Part shown: positions 43,015 through 54,573 of the stretch, piece after piece
How positions within the stretch are numbered: the first letter of the stretch is position 1
How the letters are laid out: the number at the start of each line of letters is the position of its first letter
DNA from: Usnea hakonensis
Taxonomy: Eukaryota; Ascomycota; Lecanoromycetes; Lecanorales; Parmeliaceae
Length of the DNA: 64,000 nucleotides
Reading direction: 5' to 3'
Assembly: GCA_013423325.1 (NCBI GenBank)
Contig: BLJB01000109.1
Span: 32,917-96,916, forward strand
Translations under genes and position numbers: made by a program
The notes under the pieces: generated by a model
What the model was told of the DNA's origin: nothing
Database searches by the model: none
Seen by the model: the letters and a program-made list of their open reading frames with translations, nothing else

Positions 43015-45666
43015 TTCAACGAAGGTCTTGAAGGATGGGCTCATGATGGCGCAAATGGCGAATGATCTGATTGCACTTTCGAAGGTGCATGGGGTAGAGG
43101 AAGGTGTTAGGGGAGAGATGAAGACTGAAAGAGAGAGATGTGCATTTCCTGTCCTACAGTATCTGTGACTGGTTTACGAACCTGCCACGAAGTTCATCAT
43201 CGCTACATGGCAGAGCTGTACCTATCATAATATCTCCAATGGTAAAGCTTTCTGTCCACTACCATTCACCCTACGAGCATTTGAGCAAATAGAAGAGAAA
43301 TTGTCATGGATTACGTCCAGAATCTAACTCCAAGGCGCACTCAAGACTATCTTCTGAGACCCAGTGAGCCTCGCATCTAATGGAGGATGTGTTTCATTCT
43401 GATGGTACCCAAATGATCCTACATCTTCAAAGTAGCACGAATGGTACGCGTCTTAATATCGCATCACTGCTGCGGTCGTTCCTTGCTGCGACTTTATCAG
43501 TGAGGTAGATGTGAAGTCTGTGCCAAGGGAGCCACTTTACAGCTCATTTATGGCGAGTTGAGAGGTGTTGTCGGCGAAATAGAAGATTATACCTGTGCTA
43601 GATTTGATAAATGACTGTTTGCTTGCTCTAAGATTATCCACCGCTCGGGCCTGGTAGTAGCCATCGAAGAAACGCATTGCGCAGGTGTAATTATGGTTTT
43701 TTCCCAACTTCTATATTGACGCACATGTATACGTGACATTCCAACATATGCACGCTGACCAAACTCCGAATTCCAAAAAGTGCAGATTTTGCTACCTGCC
43801 GAGTGCGCTACTTTGAACAGAGTTGCAAACCCCATTGGATATAATTGGACCTTGGTTTTCTCGATACATCAGACTTTATGCAAATCAGCCCTCAAAAAGC
43901 TCGGGCCGGAATTTTTGGTAGAGCCCGTCGGTATATGTGTCAGTCCAGGATAAACAATTCTGGGGCTAACCCGCCTAATAGTGATGACGAGGGGTATGAA
44001 AATGCGACCGGACCAGATGTTAAAAGTATTCGAAATAAATCGTTACTTTTGTCGGGCGTAATCGGCGTCATGAAGAGAAATGAGAAGAGAATAGCGACAA
44101 TTGGAACGTCGATAATGGGACGACACGTGTATATTTGTACGACTTCGATCAGCTAAGTGCGTCCCAAATCTAGTATGAGCTATCAAGTGCGACTCCCTTA
44201 AGCGGTTCTCCCACTTTCATTGGTGCATGGGCGAAGACGCTTAAGCACAGAAGCGACCGCCTAGATACCGTTCAGACGTAGGAAGTTCTCTTGAATTTGC
44301 TACCGAAATGATGAAGGAGCCAGTAGGAAAAAGGTAACGAATGCTAGGCAACTTATTGTCCCATGCGCTACGGTCGCATGGCTGATGAGCTGCGAGAAAG
44401 GGATAACGAATGGGGGAGTTTTCATCATCTCGCCTCTGTCATAGCCTACTTCACCGCCAGTACCTCTAGTAGCGCTCAACAGCATCAGTGTCAGCGCTCC
44501 CTTCAGCGAAGGCACTTCCAGCACAAGTAAATTCTCCAGACGATTGGTCTCTATTGACGACTGCAGATTGGTCAACGGTACTTGACCTCTGGGTTGGAAG
44601 GGGAGCATGCATAGATCAACAGCAGCGGCGGATATAGAGCGCTTTACGTTATCCAGGAACCGAGTCACGGTTGTAGCCGAGGAAGTGGGAAGATATAAGA
44701 AGCTAGGTCAGATATTAGTAAGCTTTCTACTCAATTCGGCACGAACGAAACAGACGATCAAAAGTGTCTTCGGTCAGAAGCCGGGACGTTTTGTGCATCC
44801 TATATCAGAACTATACTTTGCGCTAGCGGAAAGGTGGAAGGCGTAGGATCCGGTAAACGCCTAGTTGCTCTACACCTCAATACATATTTTTTTTAGTGCT
44901 CTGGATGTAGAGACTAGAGTCAGTATTCTGTTGGTGCACTATTACGATTATGAGTGGCACTCTTCAAGATCATGACGTTGTTGGCTGTAAGAATGACAGG
45001 AAGATGAATGCCTAGTTAGCACTTGGATGGTACTAGATACGGGCATATAGGTTGATATTTCTGAATCAGAGCATTCTGCCTCTTGCCTACAACAACATCA
45101 GATACGATTCAACAAAGCTTGAAAGAAAATACTGGTGAGGCAATGTGTCGATGAAATTACAGCCTTTACATTTCGAAGGTTCTGGTAGGTGGGCCGTCAG
45201 TCTTGCATCGTCTGGCCCGAGACAGGAACAATAGTAGAGATCCCTAGTCTTTGGTATAGCGAGTGATTAACGAGCTAGGCGAGCGAAGATTTACTGCTTC
45301 AGCAATGAAAGAAGATTATCTCTTTCCCTTTTCTAAAGAAAAATGACGCTTGCCCACAAAAAAGGAAACGGATGTAGGCGATTGGACTTCGAATATGCTG
45401 AGATTAGGAAATCCAAAAAGTAAACCTTTTAGATATGTTTATACCATATAAGTTCACGAATGACCAAAGTCAAGTCTCAATTATCACTAGTGTCGACGGG
45501 ATTTCTCCCATGAGAATGAGATTCGCTTGCACTATCTTTCATTTCCCAACAGTAGTCAGAGACTAAGTTATTCAAAATTATTCAATGATTCAAAGTTGGT
45601 CTACTCTGTTCCATTTTTGACTTCAGGCTTCCGAAACCGAAAAGTGGGTGGAAGGAAGGGTACGTG
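43015..45666. other. Gene-poor stretch
   Basis: No supported gene occurs here, apart from the possible extension of the zinc-finger gene to 43168. A minus-strand frame at 44668-44300 ends in a hydrophobic segment (SHATVAHGTISCLAFVTFFLLAP) vaguely like a membrane helix of cytochrome-b561-type proteins, but it stands alone. Sequence at 45300-45480 is AT-rich. Confidence 0.45.
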
Positions 45667-46847
45667 TTACGCTGTAGCTGCAAGGACAGAATTCTCTTCC
45701 GCTGGCGCATCACCAACATCAATATCAATAATCCCTGGATGGTCTACGCAAAGCGGTTAGAATAGAAACGCATGTACAATTCGCGCCCTTACCTATTGTG
45801 ACGCCGATTGAAAGCCATCTTCCCCTTTGACCGTTGCGGATACACATGGCATTGATAGCCACCATAGCCTCCCATAATGCATACCATCTAGAGTATTGTA
45901 TCTGGGGGCTCTTTGTTGGGTCAATAGTAACCGTAAGTCTGCACTTGCCACCACCTATCATTTATTGGTTCAGGTCAACTTCAAAGGAGCAGTTGACAAC
46001 TTACTTGGATCCATTTCTGTGTAAGGTAGTCGAACGCTATAAGGAAGCGAACCAGACATGAAGAGCGTGAGATCTTGAGAAGCCGTCATTTTATTCGCAA
46101 GATTGTTACAAGATGTGATCATGCTTTGCCGGTTCACGCTACCGTAACACTGGACGTGGGGCTTGAACTCGAATATTTGAATTTCAAGTTTCTCATTGTC
46201 ACCTGGTCCTTTCAGTGTATTGACATTACGTGTTCATCATTGATAGGAATGATTGAAGCAAAACTCGACATACCTGTACCCCATATGGTTCCACCATTAA
46301 GCTCGTCATTCACACAATCGTGATTCAATTTGTTTGCAGCCTCATTGAAGCTCCGCGGGGTGTCGTATGCACTCAGTGCCCCCGGCTGAAGGTAGGGTTG
46401 GATTGCACATATGCCGTCCGCTGTGGGAGTTCTGTCCATCAGCGCATGATCCACCATAAGTCCTCACACCAGACCTTGGCACGTACGACACTACGTACAG
46501 CTGAGATACCGTCTAGGAAGCCCGATCCGGTCGCCCGACGATGAGGATGATCTGGGCGCGAATACGAGTCTCTTGTTCGGTGGCAGGCTTGCAAATTCAC
46601 TGTTGACCAAAGCATTCATACATTGATCCGGCTCAAGATCATGCTTTTCATCCTCCGGAAAGCAATCTGTATACAAAGCCGAAACATTCAGCGTTGAGTT
46701 CAACAACACAAGAGAATGGCCTTGAGAGGTTGGAAACAGAGATAATGCTGGTGTAAGAGCGGATCGTCTGTCTAGGTCACGGAAACTCAGACTCTTGGCT
46801 GCTATGAGAGTCGCTAATGCTAGAATCGTGTAGAGAAAGAGAGCCAT
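45667..46847 (-). CDS. Secreted protein of a multi-exon fungal family, 310 aa
   Basis: Five exons (46847-46499, 46420-46274, 46202-46005, 45954-45793, 45743-45667) join with GT-AG introns of 49-78 nt in constant phase 1. Residues 1-18 form a signal peptide (MALFLYTILALATLIAA). The architecture is an N-terminal unstructured part with one Cys pair, then LPRRYLS-SDGICAI, a middle helix region AANKLNHDCVND with GGTIWGTGDNEKLEIQIF, then SGGKCRLTVTIDP, and a Trp-rich helix YALWEAMVAINAMCIRNGQRG. The end is acidic (GDAPAEENS). Conserved Cys in DGICAI, NHDCV, GGKCR and MCIRNGQ indicate disulfides. I recognise the pattern (RR.LS-DG.C.I ... GG.C.....  LW.A...I..MC...G..G) from plant-associated leotiomycete secretomes, where it is unnamed. 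No catalytic motif is seen. Confidence 0.8.
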
Positions 46848-49798
46848 CGTCTTATGATTTCAACCTTGCACGTCGTAAATATGGACAACATTGAGAAGTA
46901 CCTTACCCAAGTATTAAAAGTATTCCTACGGTCTCAAGGAGGCGTGAGAGAGCCGCTCAAAGATGCGCTTAGTATGAAAGCGGCGTATCGAATTCTATGT
47001 TTCACGGGATCCTGGCGCTTTTTCCTCACTATTTAACCCGCGCCTCGGAAGAGGAGTAGCTACTTAGCTTTTCTCCCGAAAGGAAATTTCCCTGTAATAA
47101 ACATCTGGGCTTCTATGAAAGTTACTTAAATAAAAACATATAGATACTTTCATGGAGAGGCTTTGTTATTCTGTATCTGCCCATGCAATTATTCCATAAA
47201 ACATCCAAGAATTCTGTGCTGAGTCTTATCATCATCTTCGATCCTATTGATCAGCAAGCCCTGAAAAGCGTAGCTTCGGGGAGTGGATAGAGTTCCTCGT
47301 TGCGGACCACTCTTTGTGTCGGCGCATAAAGTATGTTTTAGCGCTATGTTGCTATGTTCGAGGGTTGTACTGTCGCAATTTCGGCTGTTCGAAATGGTCG
47401 CCTAATGACTAATAGTCTGTCTGACAACATGCGGTTAGAAACACAGTGTTAAGCGAATTAGGCGCATCAAAGCGACGAGAACCTTCGCTGCAAATCAGAT
47501 CTTCGTATGTTGTAGATCAGTCTCTGCTCTGATTAGCGGGTGTTTGGTGTCTTACATGCTCAAAGAAGCGACATCTACTGTTAACCAGGAAGAGACCTCT
47601 ATCAAATGTTCACCAATTTACTTTTCCATCTTTAGTAGATAGCAACTCAAAGCATTAGAGAAGAAACGATGCGTCTGCACTATTCTATTAGCACTCTTTC
47701 ATCCTCGTTTTCCCCCTTTTGAACCTCCCCATGCCACTACCTGCGGCCCCTCGATCGAATCCGGATCTTATGATGGTCGTCTACCGACCATTCGCCAAAG
47801 CTCCGATATCAAGTATCCTAATTGTCAGCATTCCAGGTTTCAGTGTCACTACATCCTCTGCTTTTCGGCGTTGATCGGCGTTGGGATCTATCAATGGGCC
47901 TACGCGCCGGTTGTTCCCCAAAAGGGACCCTATGGATTCAGAAAAAGCCGGGGTCCACGCGTTTGCTCCGTGACATAGTCGGGACCAGTCCTGGGAACAG
48001 AGACGTCCATGGCGGTGCTATCGCCGAGCTTGGCAAATATGGAATCCGCGAAATTGGAAGATGAACCAAGACGTACCTTTATCTCCACTCGGTGGCTGGT
48101 GTAGGCTTTTTACGACCCTAAATCACCCGTTCCCGGTAAAGGGTTTGCTATTGACCAACTTTACCGCTTCAAAATCGTCTCTTTGTTTCCAATAATCTTC
48201 GATGATTTACTTTCTGTTGCCATACGCCCCTCATTTTACGCCTAGATCTCCGCTTACGAGTCTCAAAAGACAAGCCTTTTCCGGCTTGAGAATCAATGCC
48301 CACTCACCATTAGGGTGGATGTGACACTAATCTTAGCTAAAGGCGTCTCTCTAGTACTCTGTTCTGTTGACTGGAGATAGCAGGGAAAAGAAGTCTGCCT
48401 CTCTGGCAGCGACTTTGTCCAGTTGGCCAAGACATACTTCAATCAACCGCTGGGGTTCTTCGGAATTACATGATCAGCAAGCCAAGTACCAGAGCGTTTA
48501 GGATATACAGTACCGGGCCTACGGTGTCGAGGAGTAATAGTCGAGGATTAGTGTTAGCTAGTGATCGACGATAGAGTCCGAAATCTATATTGAAAGGTAG
48601 TTGGCCTGAGGCGTCGAAGACTTGGTAGCGCCTATTGATCTGTGCATGATTTCGCAACTCGTTTATTGTGTCGCAGGGTACAGATAAAGATATAAATCTG
48701 CGGCTTCTGGATGAAATAATTAGACTGAAAGAAGTCTTTCTGCAAGTGCTGGCAATTTGGGCTTACTTGACGACTCAAGCAATATTGTGACTAGGGATCT
48801 GCGTTCTGACTGTGAATATGAGTCATTTATCTATGTATAGATGGGTTTCTAGCACGTGGATACCATTATATCAGCAACCCTCTGATATCTCCGTCTCATT
48901 CATCAGCGTTAAATCTTCACAAAATACCCACCCTACTCATACTATATACATATACGGCGATGATAATGACTGCGCCTTGCAACTGCGCAACTAAACTTAC
49001 GTGGTATAGGTCAGATATGGACTGAGCCCCAAAACGCATACGGCCGCATGACCTGTACACAGTCATTTTGATGGGACAAAAAGAGGTTTAGCCATTCGAG
49101 GAAATACACGGGTCTGGGTCTTACCTACTCTGACATTAGTAAGCGAGAGGACTAACGAATCAGGTTAAGTAATATACATGGTGAGACGTTTTATTAGATG
49201 TAGGTACCTTAATAGTAGCCAGACTCTGTTTTCAAATACTTGATAAATGCAACAACGTCACCATCGAATGCTCCTATAGTAAATCTCGTGACGTCGAAGA
49301 ATGGGTAAAGGAAATAGGCATAAAGTACAAAAAGTAAGGTAAGTCACTCATGCAAGCCATTCTGTTTCGGCCGGCTACGCTTGTCATATTGATCCTTCCA
49401 CTATATTAGTGGTATAAAGGAAACTGCCCACAATTTCGCAGGTAACACGGCTCTTGGATTGATTGATAATTAACCGCAATGATTATTAATTAATGCGATG
49501 ACCGGGTTTCTTGTCTGGTCACAAATCTTCTCATTCTCGTTCATGTCAGTCTGAAAGGGTCGGTCGAATTCAACAGATACCCGTCTTCTGCAATACATCA
49601 TCATATCGCCATGTTCCGCTTTTCCGTGCACGATAACCAAGGTGGGACATCTCCGTGTCATTTACCCCGCACTGAGTAAGATTTTAGTCCTTCATTTAGA
49701 AATGCAAGATGATATAAATGCCGTATTTCATTCTTGTATTTTATTCTTGCTCATCTTTTCTGCCAAGTTGAGGCAAATTTCAGTCTGTATCCTGAAAG
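46848..49798. other. Gene-poor stretch
   Basis: About 2.9 kb hold no recognised gene. A frame near 47822-48064 and one in another phase (ALIGVGIYQWAYAPVVPQKG) do not fit a known family. Short AT-rich tracts occur at 47080-47160, 48900-48970 and 49460-49500. Confidence 0.45.
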
Positions 49799-51500
49799 AT
49801 GCTCTTTCCAAAGCAACGATCTGTCCTTGCAGCTACTCTTTTGAGCGAGACACTTCAAAATCAGACTATCTGGTCGACACTCAATCAATCGCTTCATGGT
49901 CGTCTCTATGCTGCCACTCCACTTGCACTCCCCTGCTTCTCCAGCTATAACGGAAAGCCGGTGGCAGTCGATTCTGCTGCATGCAGTACCGTACAGAATA
50001 ATTATTCCTCAGCACTTTTCCGAACCGACCTATTTAACGGATACATGAACTTTCAGGACGAAATTTGCGCCTCAATTGCGGAAGATGGGTGTTTATTGGA
50101 CAATCTAAATGCCACAGATCCTCTTGCTTACAGCAACACAACTTGTAATCAGGGGAGCGTTCCTGACTACTACATCGATGTTCAAGAGCCAAATGATGTT
50201 GTTGAGGCATTCCAATTTGCAAAGAAAACGGGGATCAGGCTCTCCATCAAGAACAGTGGAAGCGCCAATTCCGGGAGAAACAGCTTGAAAGGATCTATGG
50301 GATTGTGGGTCCGGAATCTGAAAAACATCTCTTACGACCAAGACTTCATTCCTGAAGGTTGTGGTACGGCGAACGCAACCGAGATGGTCATGACCGTTGG
50401 AGCAGGAGTCAATACCCGTGAAGTCATGCAATTTTCTGGTACTCACAATTTTACCTACGTCGGTGCATACAATGACGTGGTTGGTGCTTCTGGTGGTTGG
50501 CCCCAAGGGGGAGGAGAAGGAGTATTGTGCCCTGTTTACGGTCTAGGCTCCGATAGAGTCATACAGTATAAAGTTGTCACTCCGGATGGGATGTTGCGAA
50601 CTGCAAACGCATGTCAGAATCAGGATCTCTTTTGGGCCTTGCGAGGCGGCGGTGGCGGTACTTTTGGGGTAGTCCTGGAAAGCACCCACAAAGTGGAGAA
50701 GGCCTTCAAAATCACAGTAGCTAACATTACTTACCCAGCGACGCCTGCGAATTATGTCCCATTCGTGGACGTCGTGACCAATTCCACAGAAAAAATGGGC
50801 GCAGGATGGATGGGGCGGTAATATAAATCCCGGCAGCGTGGTCATCGTCACTCCCCTATTATCCCTTTCCCAAGCTGAAGAGCCCCTCAAGAACATCACA
50901 GATTTCGCCCACAGCCAGAACGGCACCAGCGAACTCGAATCACTCACCTATTATGACTTCTATGTTAAGTACGTTCAGTCTTCTCCCACCCCCATCGGCA
51001 CGGCCCATGTCCTCTGCACACGCCTGATCCCGCTCAACATGTTCAAATCCGACCTCGGCCGCGCCCAAATGCTTTCCTTCCTTAAATCTTACGCCGCGCA
51101 AGAGTCCTACGCCTACATTATCCCTGTCGGCCCCGTCCTTTACCCCTACGTTCCCGGCTCAGCTTCCTACACCCCAGCATGGCGTGACTCGTACTGGCTC
51201 CTCGGCCTTCATCCCCCGGCATGGACCTGGAACAGCACGGTGGATGAGAAAAGAGGAGTAATAGAGATGACGGAGAAGATCACAAGGAGCCTGGAGGCTC
51301 TGACTCCCGGATCAGGGACGCATTTTAACGAGGCGGATCCGTTTACGGAAGATTGGCAGCAGGCGTTTTGGGGGGCAAACTACGACAGATTGCTGGAGAT
51401 TAAACAGCGCTATGATCCAGATCGGCTGTTGAACTGTTGGCGTTGTGTGGGGTTTGATGAGAGTGATGCTGGTTTCGAGTGCTATCATAGATTTGAGTGA
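49799..51500 (+). pseudogene. BBE-type FAD-linked oxidoreductase with frameshift
   Basis: Two adjoining frames (49799 to 50822, then from about 50796 to 51500 in the next phase) together give an approximately 565-aa secreted berberine-bridge-enzyme-like oxidase. The FAD_binding_4 part contains DYYIDVQEPNDVVEAF, GIRLSIKNSGS, VMTVGAGVNTREV, ASGGWPQGGGEG, YGLGSDRVIQYKVVTPDG and ALRGGGGGTFGVV. The C-terminal BBE part ends FWGANYDRLLEIKQRYDPDRLLNC. The break is in a run of six A (50790-50795): with five A the reading runs STEKWAQDGWGGNINP, as expected. The usual flavin-linking His (GHD) is Ser here (NSGSANSG), and GGGH is GGGE. The N-terminus is also unclear: MLFPKQRSVL... is not a good signal peptide and a 5' exon may be missing. 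It is either a decaying gene or a one-base error plus a divergent flavin site. Confidence 0.8.
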
Positions 51501-52675
51501 GGAGAAGTTCAGACTGGGACATGGATACCGCGTCGCTTCAAATTTTCATTGTATCTCCTATGCCACATCTCAAAATTTTGATATATATTGTATAATAAAT
51601 TTACTTTTTGTACATACGGCCACAGACTGTTGAAAACTCGGCTTCCCGTCCGCTCAGCCAAAGATAAGCCTCAGATCGGCTAATTAGTAGTTGGGTCGGT
51701 GACGACCAGCGAATACTAGCTGCTGTATGTTTTTATTCTTTTTTTTTTGTCCATTGACTTTAGTCTTCGAGCTGAATTTCCTTGTGGGTGGTATCGGCTT
51801 TGTTGAAGATGAAACGGTTAATCGTTGGACGGACGGAGGGGTGTATTTGATGTGACTACCAGTCGAGGCTGAGCCGTCCTGACTTCGGACTTCTGCCTGG
51901 ACAAAATAAGAGCACGTTATCGATTTTGTCATTTTTGCCTAGCTATATTTCACCCAATACGAGGTCATGCGTTCATCCCTATTTCTGAATAGCTAGAGCG
52001 TATATTATAGCCCATTACAAATCTAGTAAATATTCTCGAGCTTAATAAAAAAAAAGGGTTAGAAATGAAGAAAATTAGAATCGCTTCAAATCGCTTCAAT
52101 TATATACCAGTCTATCTATAACGCGTAATTTGTAAGACTTCTAGTAAGCTTACTAGTATAGGACTTCTGCGAAGCTTACTAGAAGTCTTAAACATTACGC
52201 GTTATGGTTTTTCTAGTTTTTCCGACTTTTGAACTCCGAATCAAAGGCTCTATAACAAGGCTGGTACCTGGTGGTACCTGTATGGGATATAAGAGGCTGC
52301 GAGTCTGACCTGTTTCCAACATGTTCTCCCCCTTTTTCGAGCCCAGACCCAAGTTACATCATATCGATCGTGTCAGAATTCAGCCAATAGATGGACCTTC
52401 CACAGTGATAAGTCATGGATTAGTCACCCCGCAATTCGGGAGATTCGTAGATATTTCGCTTATCACCATTCTCCTTCTTTAATACTATACTGCAATTACA
52501 TAGCCATCAATGCAATAACAACAGACTCACATATGTGGCCTCTACCTGATTTAAATGATAAAATCATCATATCCCAACAAATTGACCTCAAGAGAAGAAA
52601 GGCGACTTCGGTCAAAGCGGACTCGTCGAACCCTCCGTAATTAGCTAATTCCTCCTGGTTGAAGAGCCTCTTGCC
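51501..52675. other. AT-rich spacer with a long inverted repeat
   Basis: There is no gene. It contains poly-T at 51740, poly-A at 52048, a short tandem TCGCTTCAAA at 52081-52098 and the foldback at 52118-52205. Confidence 0.55.
52118..52205. repeat. Foldback element, 34-bp arms around a 20-bp loop
   Basis: The left arm 52118-52151 starts ATAACGCGTAAT and ends TAAGACTTCTAGTAAGCTT. The right arm 52172-52205 is its reverse complement except for a three-base patch (TTG against GTT). It could be a tiny MITE-like or solo palindromic element; no clear target-site duplication is visible. Confidence 0.85.
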
Positions 52676-54573
52676 ATGAGACCAGCGGAGCTCTACCGCC
52701 CTCTCGATCCGCAGAGCCAGCAGATTCGACTTCTTCGGATTTTCCCTTCGAGCGAACTCGAAGCACCTATACATTGCTCCGTTTTCATAGTCGGTCTCAG
52801 GGATGATCCACCCCCGGTTTACCGAGCTCTTTCTTACGTCTGGGGAGATCCGGAGCTGACCGCTGAGATCAACATTGAAGGGATTGAAGCGCCCTTTACG
52901 ATAGGACTGAACCTCTAACTCGCTATCCGATATATGCGCCATGAAATTGATGACGTCATGCTGTGGGCAGATGCTCTTTGCATCAATCAGAACAATATCC
53001 AAGAGAGAAGGCATCAGGTCCGCATGATGGGATCATTGGTTGGCTTGGAGAGGAGGACGATGATACCAAAATCGCCATGGAACTTGTGGAGAGCTGGGCA
53101 ACAATGTGGGGCATGTCGAATAGTTTCGAGGGTCTTGAAGGACAGCCATGGGGAGTGTCCACGGTGGAACGAGTCCAAAAGCTTGTTCCCATGGCTCTCG
53201 ACTCTCGAGCAAACTCGGCACTCTTGGTGCTCGCAAAGAAGCCTTACTGGACGAGAGCTTGGGTCTATCAGGAGCTATCGTTAGCAAAGCATGTTGTGAT
53301 TCAGTCTGGAAGGGTATCAAAAACATTAGATTGCTTTCTCAAAACACTGAATGGGCTACAAATGCTTTATGTGCGCTCTATGACTGGCGATACACCTACG
53401 GATTTTGTCGCAATTGATCACTTCATGGCTTCTCCATGGGCTGACATGCTTGGAATAGCCCGTAACTCGCGTAATGAGAGGCCGTACAGCTCGAAAACCC
53501 TTCCACTCAAGATCCTCAAGGGCTTTAAGGCGTTGGATTCTACTGATCCGAGGGACAAAGTCTTCGCTTTGCTTGGCTTTATATCGCTGGACGGCCCATA
53601 CCCCGAGCCCATTACGCCTGATTATGAGAAAAGTACCGAACAAGTATACTTAGATGTTGCAAAGTATCTAACTCTTACTGAACGGACACTTCATGTCCTA
53701 AATGAGCGACACTTGCGCCTGTCAACCAGCCGCCACCGCTCAATGCCAACCTGGGTTCCCGACTGGCAACTAGACACTAAAACGTTTTCGACATTTCGTA
53801 TCAACCGCTTTAACGACCAGAGAGCTTTAATTGGGAACAATCTCTTCTCTCAGCTCATCAGCTTTTTGCCTGGTGGCGAGCTGTGCGTCAAGGGCTTTGA
53901 AGTGGACGTGGTTTCTGAAGTATTCGGTGGTTTCTTCCCCTTCTGGCCTGCTCCAGAGGGTTCAAATCCTATCATCGAACTCCAGATATTTGCGAAATAC
54001 GTTTTGCGAGGGCCGTCAGTCAAGACAGAGACACTACTCTCCGCCTTTTTCAGACTATTAATCTACAATAAGCTTAAAGACTCCAAGGAGCCAGACCCGC
54101 AAGGCGACAGGTTCTTTAGGTGGGCAGCACAATTCCTCAAATACATCTTCCAGAAAGTCGCAACGGGTAATTGCTTCGTACCTGGATCTCTCATGGCGAA
54201 CACCATCGATTTCTGGCCCTGGATGCTCGTAATTGCATCCCTAGGTGAGGAGGCTGCTCAGTCCGAGAAGGAAAGACTTGTGGATTTGATCCTCCAGAAA
54301 GAACTGGACCTAGGTTTCTACAGTGCTAAGGCTGACTTCATGCTAATTGGCTGTTTGCTTTTCCGCACAGAGAGTGGATATCTAGGTATGGGACCTGTAG
54401 AAATGGAGACGGGCGATACTCTTTGTCGCCTTGCCGCTCACCCCGAACCTTTCCTCCTCCGGCCAGCTGGACCAAGATTTACAAATGTTGGAGATTGTGA
54501 CGTGCTTGACCTCGATCTTCCCGAAGTGGTGAAGGAATTGATTCCTAACATGAGGAACTTTGAAATTGAGTGA
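52676..54573 (+). pseudogene. HET-domain (heterokaryon incompatibility) gene, broken
   Basis: The frame opens at ATG 52676 with LYRPLDPQSQQIRLLRI and YRALSYVWGDP, the first HET motif. It meets TAA at 52916 (after GLNL), continues in the same phase with LAIRYMRHEIDDVMLWADALCINQNNIQER, and then loses about eight codons plus phase near 53030. There the expected IY..A..V segment before GWLGEEDDDTKIAME is missing. From there 536 codons are open to 54573, with WTRAWVYQELSLA, DSTDPRDKVFALLGF and a normal HET C-terminus (MGPVEMETGDTLC). No GT-AG intron can bypass the two lesions. HET proteins trigger cell death after fusion with unlike individuals; this allele appears dead. Confidence 0.82.

Noticed and set aside
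44300..44668. Minus-strand frame with a hydrophobic end, cytochrome-b561-like at a glance
   Set aside because: Only one vague helix motif is present, with no haem His pattern and no neighbouring exons.
52496..53014. 172-codon minus-strand frame overlapping the HET pseudogene
   Set aside because: It is antisense to recognisable HET motifs and has no features of its own.
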